Shown here one piece after another: positions 6,553 to 14,600 of a DNA stretch of 41,299 nt (the stretch's first letter is position 1; the number at the start of each line of letters is the position of its first letter). The translations under genes and the position numbers were made by a program. The notes below the pieces were generated by a model. That model searched no databases. It had not been told where the DNA came from and was given only the letters and a program-made list of their open reading frames with translations. Source of the stretch: a virus; IMG/VR virus record IMGVR_UViG_3300037329_000042, positions 1-41,299 of that record; one strand, 5' to 3'.

Positions 6553-6921
6553 ATGAGTTCAGTAAAATCAGCAAGAAAATCGGCAATTCACAGAAAAGCC
6601 ATTGATATTACAAAGGCAGTTTCTAACGTAAATAGTACCCTAAACGGTCACATGAGCGAAGTACTTATCTACGCTGCAGCGATGCACAAAATTAATCTTG
6701 ATGCGATTGCTGCGAGTGATACTGATATGATAATTGATGCAGCCGATGTTGCTTTTTATGATGCTGCGTTTAACGAGCAAGTTTTTGCCTTGAATGCAAC
6801 ATTAGCAAGATTGTTACCGTTACTAGGTTTGCAAACAGGAGAAGTCACCAAAGCCGATTATATTGCATCGGTAAACCAGACACAGCTTACTGAATATATA
6901 GCCGCGTTCGACAAGTCGTAA
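6553..6921 (+). CDS. Hypothetical protein (122 aa), adhesin operon
   Basis: Mostly helical, Ala- and Asp-rich protein starting MSSVKSARKSAIHRKA, with a basic N-terminus and no membrane segment. It lies five bases after the membrane protein gene and four bases before the fibre gene. Its place suggests a virion component or fibre-assembly protein, but no family was recognised. Confidence 0.68.
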   Translation: MSSVKSARKSAIHRKAIDITKAVSNVNSTLNGHMSEVLIYAAAMHKINLDAIAASDTDMIIDAADVAFYDAAFNEQVFALNATLARLLPLLGLQTGEVTKADYIASVNQTQLTEYIAAFDKS

Positions 6922-6924
6922 ATT

Positions 6925-8892
6925 ATGTCAATTACAATTGCTGACTACAGCTATCGACAACTGATAACAGGTAATGCCCCCGCTTCTAGTTTAAGTGGGT
7001 TTGTTGCACTTATTACCGAAGCAAACGTTGACTCTACATTTTTCGATAATGTAGATAATGGTGGCGGTGATGTACGTGTATCTATTAATTCTGATGGTAC
7101 AAGCCAGCTCCCCTTAGAAATTGTTCTTTGTAATACTGCAACTGATAAGTTAATAGCGTGGGTTAGATTTCCTACATACTCAACAAGTGCAAGAGAGTTG
7201 TATGTATTCTCACGCAACACAGGACAAACACAGCCAGCAGTCACAGCAACATACGGGCGCAACAATGTATGGCAAGACCAAAAAAGAGTTTATCACTTAG
7301 ATGGTTCATCTTTTACGGACAGTACAGGTAGTTCAGATTTAGTGCAAAGGTCAGGTAGTACTCCTCCCACAAGAACAGGCCCGTTCGACTCTCCTGTTGC
7401 TGACTTTGATGGGTCTACTACGCTAAAAGCCACAAATGGCATTAGTGCTGTAAGAAGTATGGCGGTTTCTGTTTGGGTTTTAAGAGATACTGGCGGCCCT
7501 AGTGAGGGGGCAGTATTTGGAACAGATGATATAACCAATGATAATATTGATTTTGGTACTAGATTTGATTTAGTAGGCTCGCAAACAGACAATACAGACA
7601 CATACAAAAGCGCGATAAAAGGTAATATAGCGCAAGGCGCTCCGAGCAATTCTTCACCTTTAAATGTTTGGCATAGAATAACATTAGTAAAGGACGGGGA
7701 CACCGGTAGGTTTTATAAAAATGGCACAGAGCTTGTAAACTGGTTTTTATTTACTGAAACTTTAACAGTAGTCGATTTATTAGTAGGTGTTGGGCAACAG
7801 AGAGACGAGTGGCAAGGTGGGCAAGCTGAATTTATCATACAAGATTCTGTGCCTTCCCCCAATACATTAAGTTTAGAATACGCAAACCAAAGTAACCCTG
7901 CAACATTCTGGACACAATCAACACCTGACGACCCTAGCGGTGGCGGTGGCGGAACAGAATACGATTTAACATTAAATCAAGGTGTATATTCTCTCACAGG
8001 TCAACCCGTTTCGTTATTAAACGAACGTGCTATATCGCTTGACCAAGGTAGTTACGATTTAACAGGCCAACCGGTAGATTTATTAACCGAACGTGCTATA
8101 TCGCTTGACCAAGGTAATTATTCAACAACCGGTGCAATTTTTACCTTTGATTATGTTGTACCTTTAAACTATAACTTCTTATTAAACCAAGGTATATATT
8201 CTATCACAGGTCAAATAATTAACCTGTTAACAGAACGTGCTATATCACTCGACCAAGGTAATTACGATCTAACAGGTCAACCTGTTTCGTTACTAACAGA
8301 ACGTGCTATATCACTCGACCAGGGTAGCTACGATATAACCGGACAACCTGTTTCTTTATTAGCTAACCGGTCCTTATCGCTTGACCAGGGCAATTACGAT
8401 GTAACCGGACAACCAGTAAACTTACTTGCTGATAGGGTATTGGATCTTCAACAGGGTTCATACACAATTACCGGTAGATCTATTACGTTTAGATACATAG
8501 AAACAAACGCCTATAATCTAGTGTTAGGTCAGGGTAGTTATAGCACTATTGGATCTGATTTTACGTTTGATTATGTGGTGCCAAACCAATACAATATCAC
8601 CCTTGCGTCAGGGTCATATTCTACCACTGGTGATGAAGTATCGTTGTTAGTTGAAAGAATGTTAACGATGGGTGCAGGTTCATATAGTAGCGAAGGGTTG
8701 CCTATAACAGCACTGTTTCACAGGCAATTAACAATGGATGCTGGCGTATATACTACGGTTGGATCATCTGTTAGTATTGCTTACATCGAGTTTTCAGGGT
8801 TTGAAATTGGTAGTTACTCAATTAGTTTTGTGCAAACACCTGTTCAGGCGTATTATGATGACTTATTAGTCAACACAACATACAAACATTAA
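6925..8892 (+). CDS. Virion adhesin/fibre with LamG-like domain and repeats
   Basis: A 655-residue protein, likely a surface fibre that binds host sugars. Residues about 1-125 resemble DUF2341 (the LIAWVRFPTYS and VYHLDGSS segments). About 130-335 looks like a LamG/concanavalin A-like jelly roll (VADFDGS, MAVSVWV, NVWHRITLVKDG), a carbohydrate-binding fold. A GGGGG hinge then leads to about twelve repeats of 22-26 residues with the core QGSYDLTGQPVSLL. The C-terminus ends in a short unique tail. Downstream genes encode further virion-like proteins. It is transcribed opposite to the main tail operon, so it may be a later acquisition or a separately regulated host-range module. No chaperone or enzymatic motif is seen. 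Confidence 0.78.
   Translation: MSITIADYSYRQLITGNAPASSLSGFVALITEANVDSTFFDNVDNGGGDVRVSINSDGTSQLPLEIVLCNTATDKLIAWVRFPTYSTSARELYVFSRNTGQTQPAVTATYGRNNVWQDQKRVYHLDGSSFTDSTGSSDLVQRSGSTPPTRTGPFDSPVADFDGSTTLKATNGISAVRSMAVSVWVLRDTGGPSEGAVFGTDDITNDNIDFGTRFDLVGSQTDNTDTYKSAIKGNIAQGAPSNSSPLNVWHRITLVKDGDTGRFYKNGTELVNWFLFTETLTVVDLLVGVGQQRDEWQGGQAEFIIQDSVPSPNTLSLEYANQSNPATFWTQSTPDDPSGGGGGTEYDLTLNQGVYSLTGQPVSLLNERAISLDQGSYDLTGQPVDLLTERAISLDQGNYSTTGAIFTFDYVVPLNYNFLLNQGIYSITGQIINLLTERAISLDQGNYDLTGQPVSLLTERAISLDQGSYDITGQPVSLLANRSLSLDQGNYDVTGQPVNLLADRVLDLQQGSYTITGRSITFRYIETNAYNLVLGQGSYSTIGSDFTFDYVVPNQYNITLASGSYSTTGDEVSLLVERMLTMGAGSYSSEGLPITALFHRQLTMDAGVYTTVGSSVSIAYIEFSGFEIGSYSISFVQTPVQAYYDDLLVNTTYKH
7969..8760 (+). 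repeat. Internal repeats of the fibre gene
   Basis: About twelve units of 66-78 bases encoding Gly-Ser/Asn-Tyr-x-x-Thr-Gly repeats. Several adjacent units are nearly identical at DNA level (for example around 8025-8130 and 8230-8330), sharing GAACGTGCTATATC and related blocks. Length change by recombination is likely. Confidence 0.82.
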
Positions 8893-8904
8893 AGGTTAAA
8901 CATT

Positions 8905-9327
8905 ATGGCTGGTTACAATAAGTTTCATAAATTCATCGCAGATGTACATAACGGTGTGCATAATCTTTCTACTAACACAATTAAAGTCTATTTGACTCTT
9001 ACAGCACCTTCTCAGGCAGATGATGCCGTGAAAGCAGACTTAGCAGAAATAACAGCAGAAAACGGGTATGCAGCCGGCGGTGTAACTATCCCGATCACTT
9101 CATCTGCTCAAACGGGCGGTAACTACGAACTAGATGTAGACGAAACACCTATCGTAATTACTGCAGCCGGTGGTACTGTAGGACCGTTTAGATATGCTGT
9201 TTGTTACAACGATACAGCAGCAAACGATCCGTTAATATCGTTCTTTGATTATGGTTCAGCGTTAACGTTAAATGACGGTGAAAAACTTAACATAACACCA
9301 AGCGACAATCTTTTTGTGAGTTCGTAA
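8905..9327 (+). CDS. Virion structural protein (beta-rich, 140 aa)
   Basis: Belongs by pattern to a common phage structural family with an N-terminal segment on forming a virion part, a NGYAAGGVTIP strand region (about residues 52-62), a central GGTVGPFRYAVCYND block (about 88-102) and a C-terminal FFDYGS element. Such proteins are usually minor tail or head-decoration proteins of unknown precise role. It follows the fibre gene by 12 bases and precedes another small beta protein by one base, so the three are probably made together. Confidence 0.72.
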   Translation: MAGYNKFHKFIADVHNGVHNLSTNTIKVYLTLTAPSQADDAVKADLAEITAENGYAAGGVTIPITSSAQTGGNYELDVDETPIVITAAGGTVGPFRYAVCYNDTAANDPLISFFDYGSALTLNDGEKLNITPSDNLFVSS

Positions 9328-9328
9328 A

Positions 9329-9652
9329 ATGTCCTGTATTCAAAACAAAATAGTCAAGGGTAGAGGTAACGAAGTTGCCTTGAAGTTTGAGTTTAAACCT
9401 CCTTTTAGACAATTAGGTTTGAATAACTTTAATAAGATTGAAGTAGAAATTAATGGTACTACTTATGATACTGACGGACCAGAAGTAACCGTAATAACAG
9501 CTAAAGAATTACATTTTTCTATTGGTGTTGACACTCAACTTGACATTGGTGAATATGAAATAACCGTTACAGGGTTTAATCCTAAGTACTCTAACGGTTA
9601 TGAATTGGCATCGAATGCGATATGTAGACTTGGTAAGGTAGTGGTCGTTTAG
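9329..9652 (+). CDS. Small beta-sandwich virion-associated protein (107 aa)
   Basis: Predicted beta-rich protein starting MSCIQNKIVKGRGN, with the alternating pattern of an Ig-like or baseplate-protein N-terminal domain (VEINGTTYDTDGPEV; GEYEITVTGFNP). Last gene of the plus-strand adhesin block. Its stop codon lies inside a strong stem-loop and overlaps the end of a convergent minus-strand gene. Exact role unknown. Confidence 0.68.
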   Translation: MSCIQNKIVKGRGNEVALKFEFKPPFRQLGLNNFNKIEVEINGTTYDTDGPEVTVITAKELHFSIGVDTQLDIGEYEITVTGFNPKYSNGYELASNAICRLGKVVVV

Positions 9653-9666
9653 ACCCTACCTATACC
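9632..9666. terminator. Stem-loop at convergent gene ends, possible bidirectional terminator
   Basis: GGTC (9643-9646) pairs with GACC (9652-9655) around a five-base loop. Below a one-base bulge GGTAG (9637-9641) pairs with CTACC (9656-9660), and the outer GGTA/TATACC extends it. It spans both stop codons of the converging genes. There is no clear T-run on either side, so termination efficiency is uncertain. Confidence 0.5.
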
Positions 9667-9792
9667 CATATCAAGTAACCTTTGTAGGTTCTCAACTTCT
9701 GCTTGTGCTTGTTGAACATTACTTCTTGCTCTCTGTAATTGCGATACACCTTTCTTTTTCTTGTTCCTTCTCTTGTTTTTGCTTGCTGGCAT
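9649..9792 (-). CDS. Small basic coiled-coil protein (47 aa)
   Basis: Frame starting MPASKNKRRNKKKKG, with a very basic N-terminus followed by a Gln/Glu/Leu-rich helix (QQAQAEVENLQRLLD) typical of a short coiled coil. A GTGGAG ribosome site stands eight bases before the ATG. It overlaps the 3' end of the PapB-like gene by 74 bases in another frame, so one C-terminus is constrained by the other. Likely real, function unknown. Confidence 0.55.
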   Translation of the reverse strand: MPASKNKRRNKKKKGVSQLQRARSNVQQAQAEVENLQRLLDMGIGRV

Positions 9793-10033
9793 TGTATCCA
9801 CTCCACGTTAATTCTTTAACTTGCTCAATGAATGTCATTGCATCATTATACTTGACCAATGCACGTTTGAGATTACTTTCATCTACAGCGCCAAGGGCAG
9901 CTAACGATACATCCATACCATCCACTATGTGTAACTCCATGGCCCTCACAATGTCTGGTGACCGTATGTTGGTTAACTTCACCACTATTAAGAATAGCGC
10001 CTTAGACTCCATTCCAGGCACATAATACTTCAT
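9719..10033 (-). CDS. PapB/FocB-like transcription regulator
   Basis: A 104-residue protein whose residues about 5-72 match the pattern of the adhesin-operon regulator family (PapB/FocB, PF03333): VPGMES, then a helix, then LTNIRSPDIVRAMELHIVDG, then a helix-turn-helix (SLAALGAVDESNLKRAL). Family members bind A/T-rich sites as oligomers and regulate fimbrial genes in enterobacteria. In the phage it probably controls early or middle genes or host surface genes (inference). The C-terminal 30 residues are Lys/Glu/Gln-rich and overlap a second small gene. Its ATG overlaps the stop of the upstream membrane-protein gene as ATGA. Confidence 0.66.
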   Translation of the reverse strand: MKYYVPGMESKALFLIVVKLTNIRSPDIVRAMELHIVDGMDVSLAALGAVDESNLKRALVKYNDAMTFIEQVKELTWSGYNASKQKQEKEQEKERCIAITESKK

Positions 10034-10203
10034 AGTGGTAGACTGTAATAGGCACCAACGAAAAACGTTAGCATAAATAGTAAACCAAGAACCTTCAAGA
10101 TACTCGTTACTAATGCAGGTCGCTTAACTTCAAGCGCGACCAAAGCACCTATTACAATGAATGAAATAAATGCACTAACGATGATAAAATCTGTTGTTTC
10201 CAT
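10030..10203 (-). CDS. Two-span small membrane protein (57 aa)
   Basis: Reads METTDFIIVSAFISF and has two hydrophobic spans (about residues 6-24 and 35-53) around a short basic loop (EVKRPA). A strong AGGAG stands nine bases before the ATG, and the TGA overlaps the PapB-like start as ATGA. The small holin-like layout leaves several possible roles; none can be chosen. Confidence 0.68.
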   Translation of the reverse strand: METTDFIIVSAFISFIVIGALVALEVKRPALVTSILKVLGLLFMLTFFVGAYYSLPL

Positions 10204-10205
10204 AA

Positions 10206-10928
10206 TTAATTACTCCTAACATATTGATATTTTATTTTCATGTACCCAAACTCGACAAGTAGTTCGTCTGTCCATGTTTGAGCCATAAACTGTTCACGGG
10301 TGTTACCATTTGCATGTCGTGTCATTTCGTAAACCGGTACCCGTTGAAACGTGACATTTTCACCTGTTCCACTTGCTTTATCAATGCCTGAGAACAGTTC
10401 TAATTGCGAAAGATTACAATGTAGTTCAATGTTTTCATTGCGTAGTTTAATATTTTCTTCACACAAATCTACACCTTCTTTACCAGTAGTTTTAAGAAAA
10501 GCGTTAAGAATGTCACGGTCTTTTTTTAACTCTTTAACCTGTTTTTCTAACTCAGTAATTTTAATGTCTCTCAATTTAGTAAAACTATTAGCTAATAATA
10601 TTGAAGAGTCACAGGCATTTTTTATAGATGTTATTTCTCCTTCTAAACCGGCTAACTTCACCTTTAATTCAAGGTTGCAACGATTAGTAAGTAAAAGAAG
10701 TTCATCTGAAGAATTACTGTGTAAACGACTCGTCAAATCAATGTTTTTATCTACTAATTTAGCGTTTCTAATAGATAGTGCGTTAAATTTAAAATTATCT
10801 AAACTGGCCTGTTCCCTTAACTTATTGGCTTCATAGCTAAGATACGCCATTGTTTCAGCGTCACGAAGAGTTAAAAGCCCTTCAACTGTCAACGTAATTT
10901 CTGTACCGTCTTTTAATGTGATTTTCAT
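10206..10928 (-). CDS. Coiled-coil protein with C-terminal WTDELLV module
   Basis: A 240-residue protein with an N-terminal beta-hairpin start (MKITLKDGTEITLTVEG), a long heptad-rich coiled coil (about 30-175) and a C-terminal module at about 197-232. The module core, TREQFMAQTWTDELLVEFGY, is clearly related to the twin modules at the end of the ssDNA-binding protein encoded at 14601-15716. Shared end modules suggest that the two proteins dock onto the same partner, perhaps at the replication fork (inference). The ATG overlaps the stop of a small HTH-like gene as ATGA. Confidence 0.7.
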   Translation of the reverse strand: MKITLKDGTEITLTVEGLLTLRDAETMAYLSYEANKLREQASLDNFKFNALSIRNAKLVDKNIDLTSRLHSNSSDELLLLTNRCNLELKVKLAGLEGEITSIKNACDSSILLANSFTKLRDIKITELEKQVKELKKDRDILNAFLKTTGKEGVDLCEENIKLRNENIELHCNLSQLELFSGIDKASGTGENVTFQRVPVYEMTRHANGNTREQFMAQTWTDELLVEFGYMKIKYQYVRSN

Positions 10929-11086
10929 AAACCTTTAAACTCCCAAATTAATATTCTTTTACCAGGTACCCTACCGATTGGTTCGTACCCTTTATAATGA
11001 CCATAACAACTTTTTACTTGTGTAACTGTACGACCTTTAACACCAAACTTTAAGGCCAGTTCTGTCGTAGTGTATGTAACTGGCAT
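10925..11086 (-). CDS. Small HTH-like DNA-binding protein (53 aa)
   Basis: Begins MPVTYTTTELALKFGVKGRT. The helix-turn-helix pattern TTTELALKFGVKGRTVTQVK (about residues 6-25) followed by a short wing with IGRVPGKRILIW resembles excisionase/AlpA-type winged regulators. Coupled by ATGA to the coiled-coil gene; ribosome site AAAGG. Probably a small regulator; target unknown. Confidence 0.65.
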   Translation of the reverse strand: MPVTYTTTELALKFGVKGRTVTQVKSCYGHYKGYEPIGRVPGKRILIWEFKGL

Positions 11087-11120
11087 TTTAATTACCTTTT
11101 AATTAGTGTCACTTTACTGA

Positions 11121-11228
11121 CTACTTACTGTTAAAAAAATCGTCTATCTCTTCATTGAAATAAACGAGTAAGAGTACTACGACAAATGTAACTGCAGTTA
11201 CTAACAATATCAGTCCTAGATCAATCAT
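11121..11228 (-). CDS. Tiny single-span membrane protein (35 aa)
   Basis: Reads MIDLGLILLVTAVTF and is almost entirely one hydrophobic span (about 3-24) followed by an acidic tail (FNEEIDDFF). AAAAGG precedes the ATG by about eight bases, and it lies directly downstream of a good promoter candidate. Probably real, function unknown. Confidence 0.55.
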   Translation of the reverse strand: MIDLGLILLVTAVTFVVVLLLVYFNEEIDDFFNSK

Positions 11229-11258
11229 TTTAATTGCCTTTTGTGTGAGTGTGAATTA

Positions 11259-11287
11259 ACTATAAACGATAAATATAATAATATCAA
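11259..11287 (-). promoter_or_regulatory. Candidate sigma-70 promoter
   Basis: Minus-strand TTGATA (11287-11282) and TATAGT (11264-11259) with an exact 17-base spacer, just after the primase-helicase stop and about 30 bases upstream of the 35-residue gene. It would drive the small-gene operon 11228-9649 separately from the replication operon. Confidence 0.55.
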
Positions 11288-11288
11288 A

Positions 11289-13781
11289 TTATTTGTGAAT
11301 ACTTTCTAAACTTTCAAATCTTCCTACTACCCCGTCTGGATCTTCACTGTATTTTTGCTTTGCAATATCATTGGTTTTTACACCTTTGAAGAAATACCGT
11401 CTACGGATACCGTCAGTGGATTTACTTTCACGCGACTTAACTATCAACAGATGACTAGAATCTAACATTTTAGTAAACTTAACCGCACCAATAGGAATTT
11501 TAATACCTTTATCACGACACCAACGCTGATAAACCATATAAAGATCGTCTACATACGTTATTGCTGCAGGTGTCATTAAACAACACTCTTCACAGAATGA
11601 AGCCAGTGGAAAGGTGTCGTACTTAATATCATCAACATAGTCTTTTGAAAGTTCACAAACTGTGACCTCCATCCCGTTCTGGATCAACCGAGCCAAACCT
11701 GCTAATGCAAAATTTAAGACACCAGCTATTGATTGTGGTGAACATAACCTGTCTGATAAACCTCTATCTTCTTTACCTGCAAATGAAACTGTCATAGGAA
11801 AAGGCCACATACGACCGGCTAATGCACCGGACGAATCCGCGAATTGTGGAAACTCATTTGCTTGTATGATCATCAAAGGCCATAGGTCACAATCAGCACC
11901 GTCCTTGTATTTACGATTGTAGTAAACAGAGTCACCACCTGTGATTGATTTAAGCCTGTTTAAGACACGATCTTTCACCATGTGACTAATGCTATTAGCT
12001 TCAGGTATTATTGCAACCTTGGCCTTGCTGAGTGCGCTAATTGCATCGTGTTCTATAAGACTTTCCATTGATGGTGATGCAATATTATGTTTACCAACCA
12101 ACGATGAAATAACCCTAGCGTGAGTACCCTTACCGGATCTAGTTTTACCTATCATCAATGCACACTTACCATGGGTCCGGTTCGGTATTAAACATAGCCC
12201 GTATAATTCCTGTACCTGCAACATCATTTCAGGATTGTTAGGCCATTGTTGCTCAACGAAACTGATAAACTCTTCGCATGTGGCAGCAGGATCAAAGTCA
12301 TAGTCAAGCATATTAATGTCAAAGAAGTTCGCACTGTGTGGTTTCAATACAGCCTTACCGTTTTCAATTTCAACGATACCATTTTTCATTATGAGCGAAG
12401 TCATTTGGTTTTTACTCCTATCATCCAAATACATACCACGCTTTAAATTTCTTTCAAACACCTGGATCTTCATCACATCCAATATATTTTTTACTTTTGA
12501 TGCAGACAGTAACCAACAGGCAAACTTATTTAATATCTGAGCAGACATATCTTCGTCTGATACTTCCTCCCAATGCTTACCATTAAACTTATAGAACATA
12601 CTGTCGAACCGCATTAATGTTTTGTTAGGGTAGTTCTCACCGATGAATTTTATACTATGCTCATATGAAGTGGACTTTTCAGTTATTAAAGCACTGTTCA
12701 TTTTTGCGGTAGTTTCTGTGACAAAACCGATGTCGTGTTCAGTAGGTGTAAACTCTCTGTCAGGTTTACTGGTTTTAATTAATGATTTATTATGATCCCA
12801 ACCACCTGCAGGTTCAGGTACATCACCCCATTTTACAGAGGTGGCTGTTTTACAACCTAACGCATTCTTAGCAAATATGTATGCTCGTTCAACATAGGTA
12901 GCAAACATCGGATATTCTTTGTCTTGCCACGGTGGATCACATCTTGGGTTAAAATGTTCCCATAGTATCTGAGTAGTTTCTTCTGCATACAACCCACGAT
13001 CATAACCAAATGATGCTACACGTATCAAATTGAGCGACCCTGAACCAGAAACACTGATAGGCGCATGGTTAGCAGCAAAGTTGATCATCTGTTGTCTGTA
13101 TACCGGTGTTTCGTTGTAACCGGTACCATCAAGGTATGCTTGTCTACTACCAACAAACTTTTCTAACTCTTTTGATTTAACTTCATCGAGTTTAAACGCC
13201 GATATTATTTCTTCGTAGCTGTACTCAAAATCAATTTCAGCACTGTTATCTTGCATGACAATATATGTCTTTGGGGCAATTGGATCTTTAAGGTGTAAAA
13301 AGCCAGGTATCCGCAACACCCTACATGGATCTATTACTTGTTCATCCGAACCTAGATACAACGCAATTTGCTTTTGCATTCTGTTGTACTGAGTGACCGT
13401 AGTACAGCCAGTGACAGGCCAATATATGTGACCATGAGTTTCATCACGACCAGTTATAAAAGCCGGTTTTAACGGGTAATCTACTAACACTTTAGAACCG
13501 TTATCAATGTCAGCAAAAGCCCAATTGTATTCAATTATATTTTCAATCTTTCTACCGTGACCATCGGTAGGGTTTACTGTTACATAAACACCGTAACCCT
13601 TATTCTGTAATCTCTGTATTTCAGGTAATGCAGAATCTAAACTTGCACTAAAATTTTCTGGTATTAAGTCTTTGTTATCAGAGTCTACATCACTAAAGAG
13701 TTGCCAGAATACAGGTGTATTTGCATCACCTCTCAATAGTTCAATGTATTTTCGAGCCTGATTTAAGTCAGTACTCGACAT
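11289..13781 (-). CDS. Primase-helicase (AEP primase plus SF3/D5-like helicase)
   Basis: An 830-residue fusion that both unwinds DNA and primes synthesis. The N-terminal part fits RepB-type archaeo-eukaryotic primases: FADID (89-93; metal-binding Asp 91 and 93), GHIYWPV (117-123) and DPCRVLRIPGFLHLK (151-165). The C-terminal part has the D5/SF3 helicase signature: Walker A GKTRSGKGT (545-553), Walker B VAIIPEA (589-595), and sensor Asn 642 in IIQANEFP. It is the last gene of the minus-strand replication operon, one base after the 85-residue gene, and is followed by a fresh promoter. With the DNA polymerase at 23164-25227 it makes the phage largely self-sufficient for replication. Confidence 0.88.
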   Translation of the reverse strand: MSSTDLNQARKYIELLRGDANTPVFWQLFSDVDSDNKDLIPENFSASLDSALPEIQRLQNKGYGVYVTVNPTDGHGRKIENIIEYNWAFADIDNGSKVLVDYPLKPAFITGRDETHGHIYWPVTGCTTVTQYNRMQKQIALYLGSDEQVIDPCRVLRIPGFLHLKDPIAPKTYIVMQDNSAEIDFEYSYEEIISAFKLDEVKSKELEKFVGSRQAYLDGTGYNETPVYRQQMINFAANHAPISVSGSGSLNLIRVASFGYDRGLYAEETTQILWEHFNPRCDPPWQDKEYPMFATYVERAYIFAKNALGCKTATSVKWGDVPEPAGGWDHNKSLIKTSKPDREFTPTEHDIGFVTETTAKMNSALITEKSTSYEHSIKFIGENYPNKTLMRFDSMFYKFNGKHWEEVSDEDMSAQILNKFACWLLSASKVKNILDVMKIQVFERNLKRGMYLDDRSKNQMTSLIMKNGIVEIENGKAVLKPHSANFFDINMLDYDFDPAATCEEFISFVEQQWPNNPEMMLQVQELYGLCLIPNRTHGKCALMIGKTRSGKGTHARVISSLVGKHNIASPSMESLIEHDAISALSKAKVAIIPEANSISHMVKDRVLNRLKSITGGDSVYYNRKYKDGADCDLWPLMIIQANEFPQFADSSGALAGRMWPFPMTVSFAGKEDRGLSDRLCSPQSIAGVLNFALAGLARLIQNGMEVTVCELSKDYVDDIKYDTFPLASFCEECCLMTPAAITYVDDLYMVYQRWCRDKGIKIPIGAVKFTKMLDSSHLLIVKSRESKSTDGIRRRYFFKGVKTNDIAKQKYSEDPDGVVGRFESLESIHK

Positions 13782-13782
13782 A

Positions 13783-14040
13783 TTATATCCCTTTTAAAAT
13801 AGACTCAGCTTGATCAACCTTTTCTGTTTTTATCGGTGGTGGTTGGTTAACAGACAAGTACTGCTTTAACGTACCTTCTGCATAATCACCAGCCAAAACC
13901 ACGGCACTAAAACCGTGTTTAGCGACTAATAATTGCAACCGTTCTTGGTTATTACGGTAGGTTTCAAAGACTGCTACTTGTCTTGAGTTTCTATACGCTG
14001 CCAACCTTTCACGTATCAGCTTTAATTTATCGTCTTTCAT
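13783..14040 (-). CDS. Small helical protein (85 aa)
   Basis: Helical protein starting MKDDKLKLIRERLAAYRNSR. The segment LQLLVAKHGFSAVVLAGDYAEGTLKQYL (about 34-61) looks like a helix-turn-helix that may bind DNA, followed by a Pro/Lys-rich tail. It overlaps the VRR-NUC gene by four bases and precedes the primase-helicase by one base, so a replication role is likely by context. Confidence 0.68.
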   Translation of the reverse strand: MKDDKLKLIRERLAAYRNSRQVAVFETYRNNQERLQLLVAKHGFSAVVLAGDYAEGTLKQYLSVNQPPPIKTEKVDQAESILKGI

Positions 14041-14471
14041 TTCTCTAAACCCTGTAAAAATAGATTATATACGGCGTTAACATCACCTTCATTACCGGCG
14101 AACCATGCAATGCCACCTTGATCACGTATGAAGTTTATTGCCCTGTATTGCCCTGCTTCACGACTCTTTTCATTGGACGTAGCTCGCTTTAGTACCTTAG
14201 TTAAAGTACCATCTTGTTTGACTTCAAACATTGTAAAGACTGCTACTTCTTTACCCACCATGTTAGGTGTAATAAGAACTTTTGTACATCCAATTAGATC
14301 ACCAAACTTCATTTCAGCATTTAATTTTGGTGATTCATTACCTAGACCGAACCGAAAGAATCGACCATCATCGGTAGTTACAGCGCCAGAGTTATTACGC
14401 ATCAATCGCATACCTAAAGAAGATGCGGCTAACCGCACCCTCTTAGTAGCTTCACTTTCCAGTGTTGCCAT
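14037..14471 (-). CDS. VRR-NUC domain nuclease (junction-resolvase-like)
   Basis: A 144-residue PD-(D/E)XK nuclease of the VRR-NUC family, which cuts branched DNA and acts in recombination or branch resolution. Visible signature: conserved Glu near the N-terminus (LESEATKRV), RNNSGAV (about 25-31), GRFFRFGLGN, FGDLIGCT (catalytic Asp in DLIG) and MFEVK (catalytic Glu/Lys, about 81-85), then AGQYRAINFIRDQGGIAWF. All catalytic positions appear intact and length is typical. It lies within the replication operon next to the ssDNA-binding protein. Confidence 0.85.
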   Translation of the reverse strand: MATLESEATKRVRLAASSLGMRLMRNNSGAVTTDDGRFFRFGLGNESPKLNAEMKFGDLIGCTKVLITPNMVGKEVAVFTMFEVKQDGTLTKVLKRATSNEKSREAGQYRAINFIRDQGGIAWFAGNEGDVNAVYNLFLQGLEK

Positions 14472-14583
14472 TGTGTTGACCCCAAGTTGACAGAATTATC
14501 TGTACAGCTATCGAAACCATAGACCGGTTAAGGTTAGGTTCGTGTTTAACAGGTGGGATAACGGGGACTACAGAACGCCCCAT
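14452..14583 (-). CDS. Small hypothetical protein (43 aa)
   Basis: Frame starting MGRSVVPVIPPVKHE that fills the gap between the ssDNA-binding and VRR-NUC genes and overlaps the latter by 20 bases. AAGGGG stands just before its ATG, a little close for an ideal ribosome site. Supported by position and reading frame only. Confidence 0.45.
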   Translation of the reverse strand: MGRSVVPVIPPVKHEPNLNRSMVSIAVQIILSTWGQHNGNTGK

Positions 14584-14600
14584 TACACCCCTTTTGTAAC

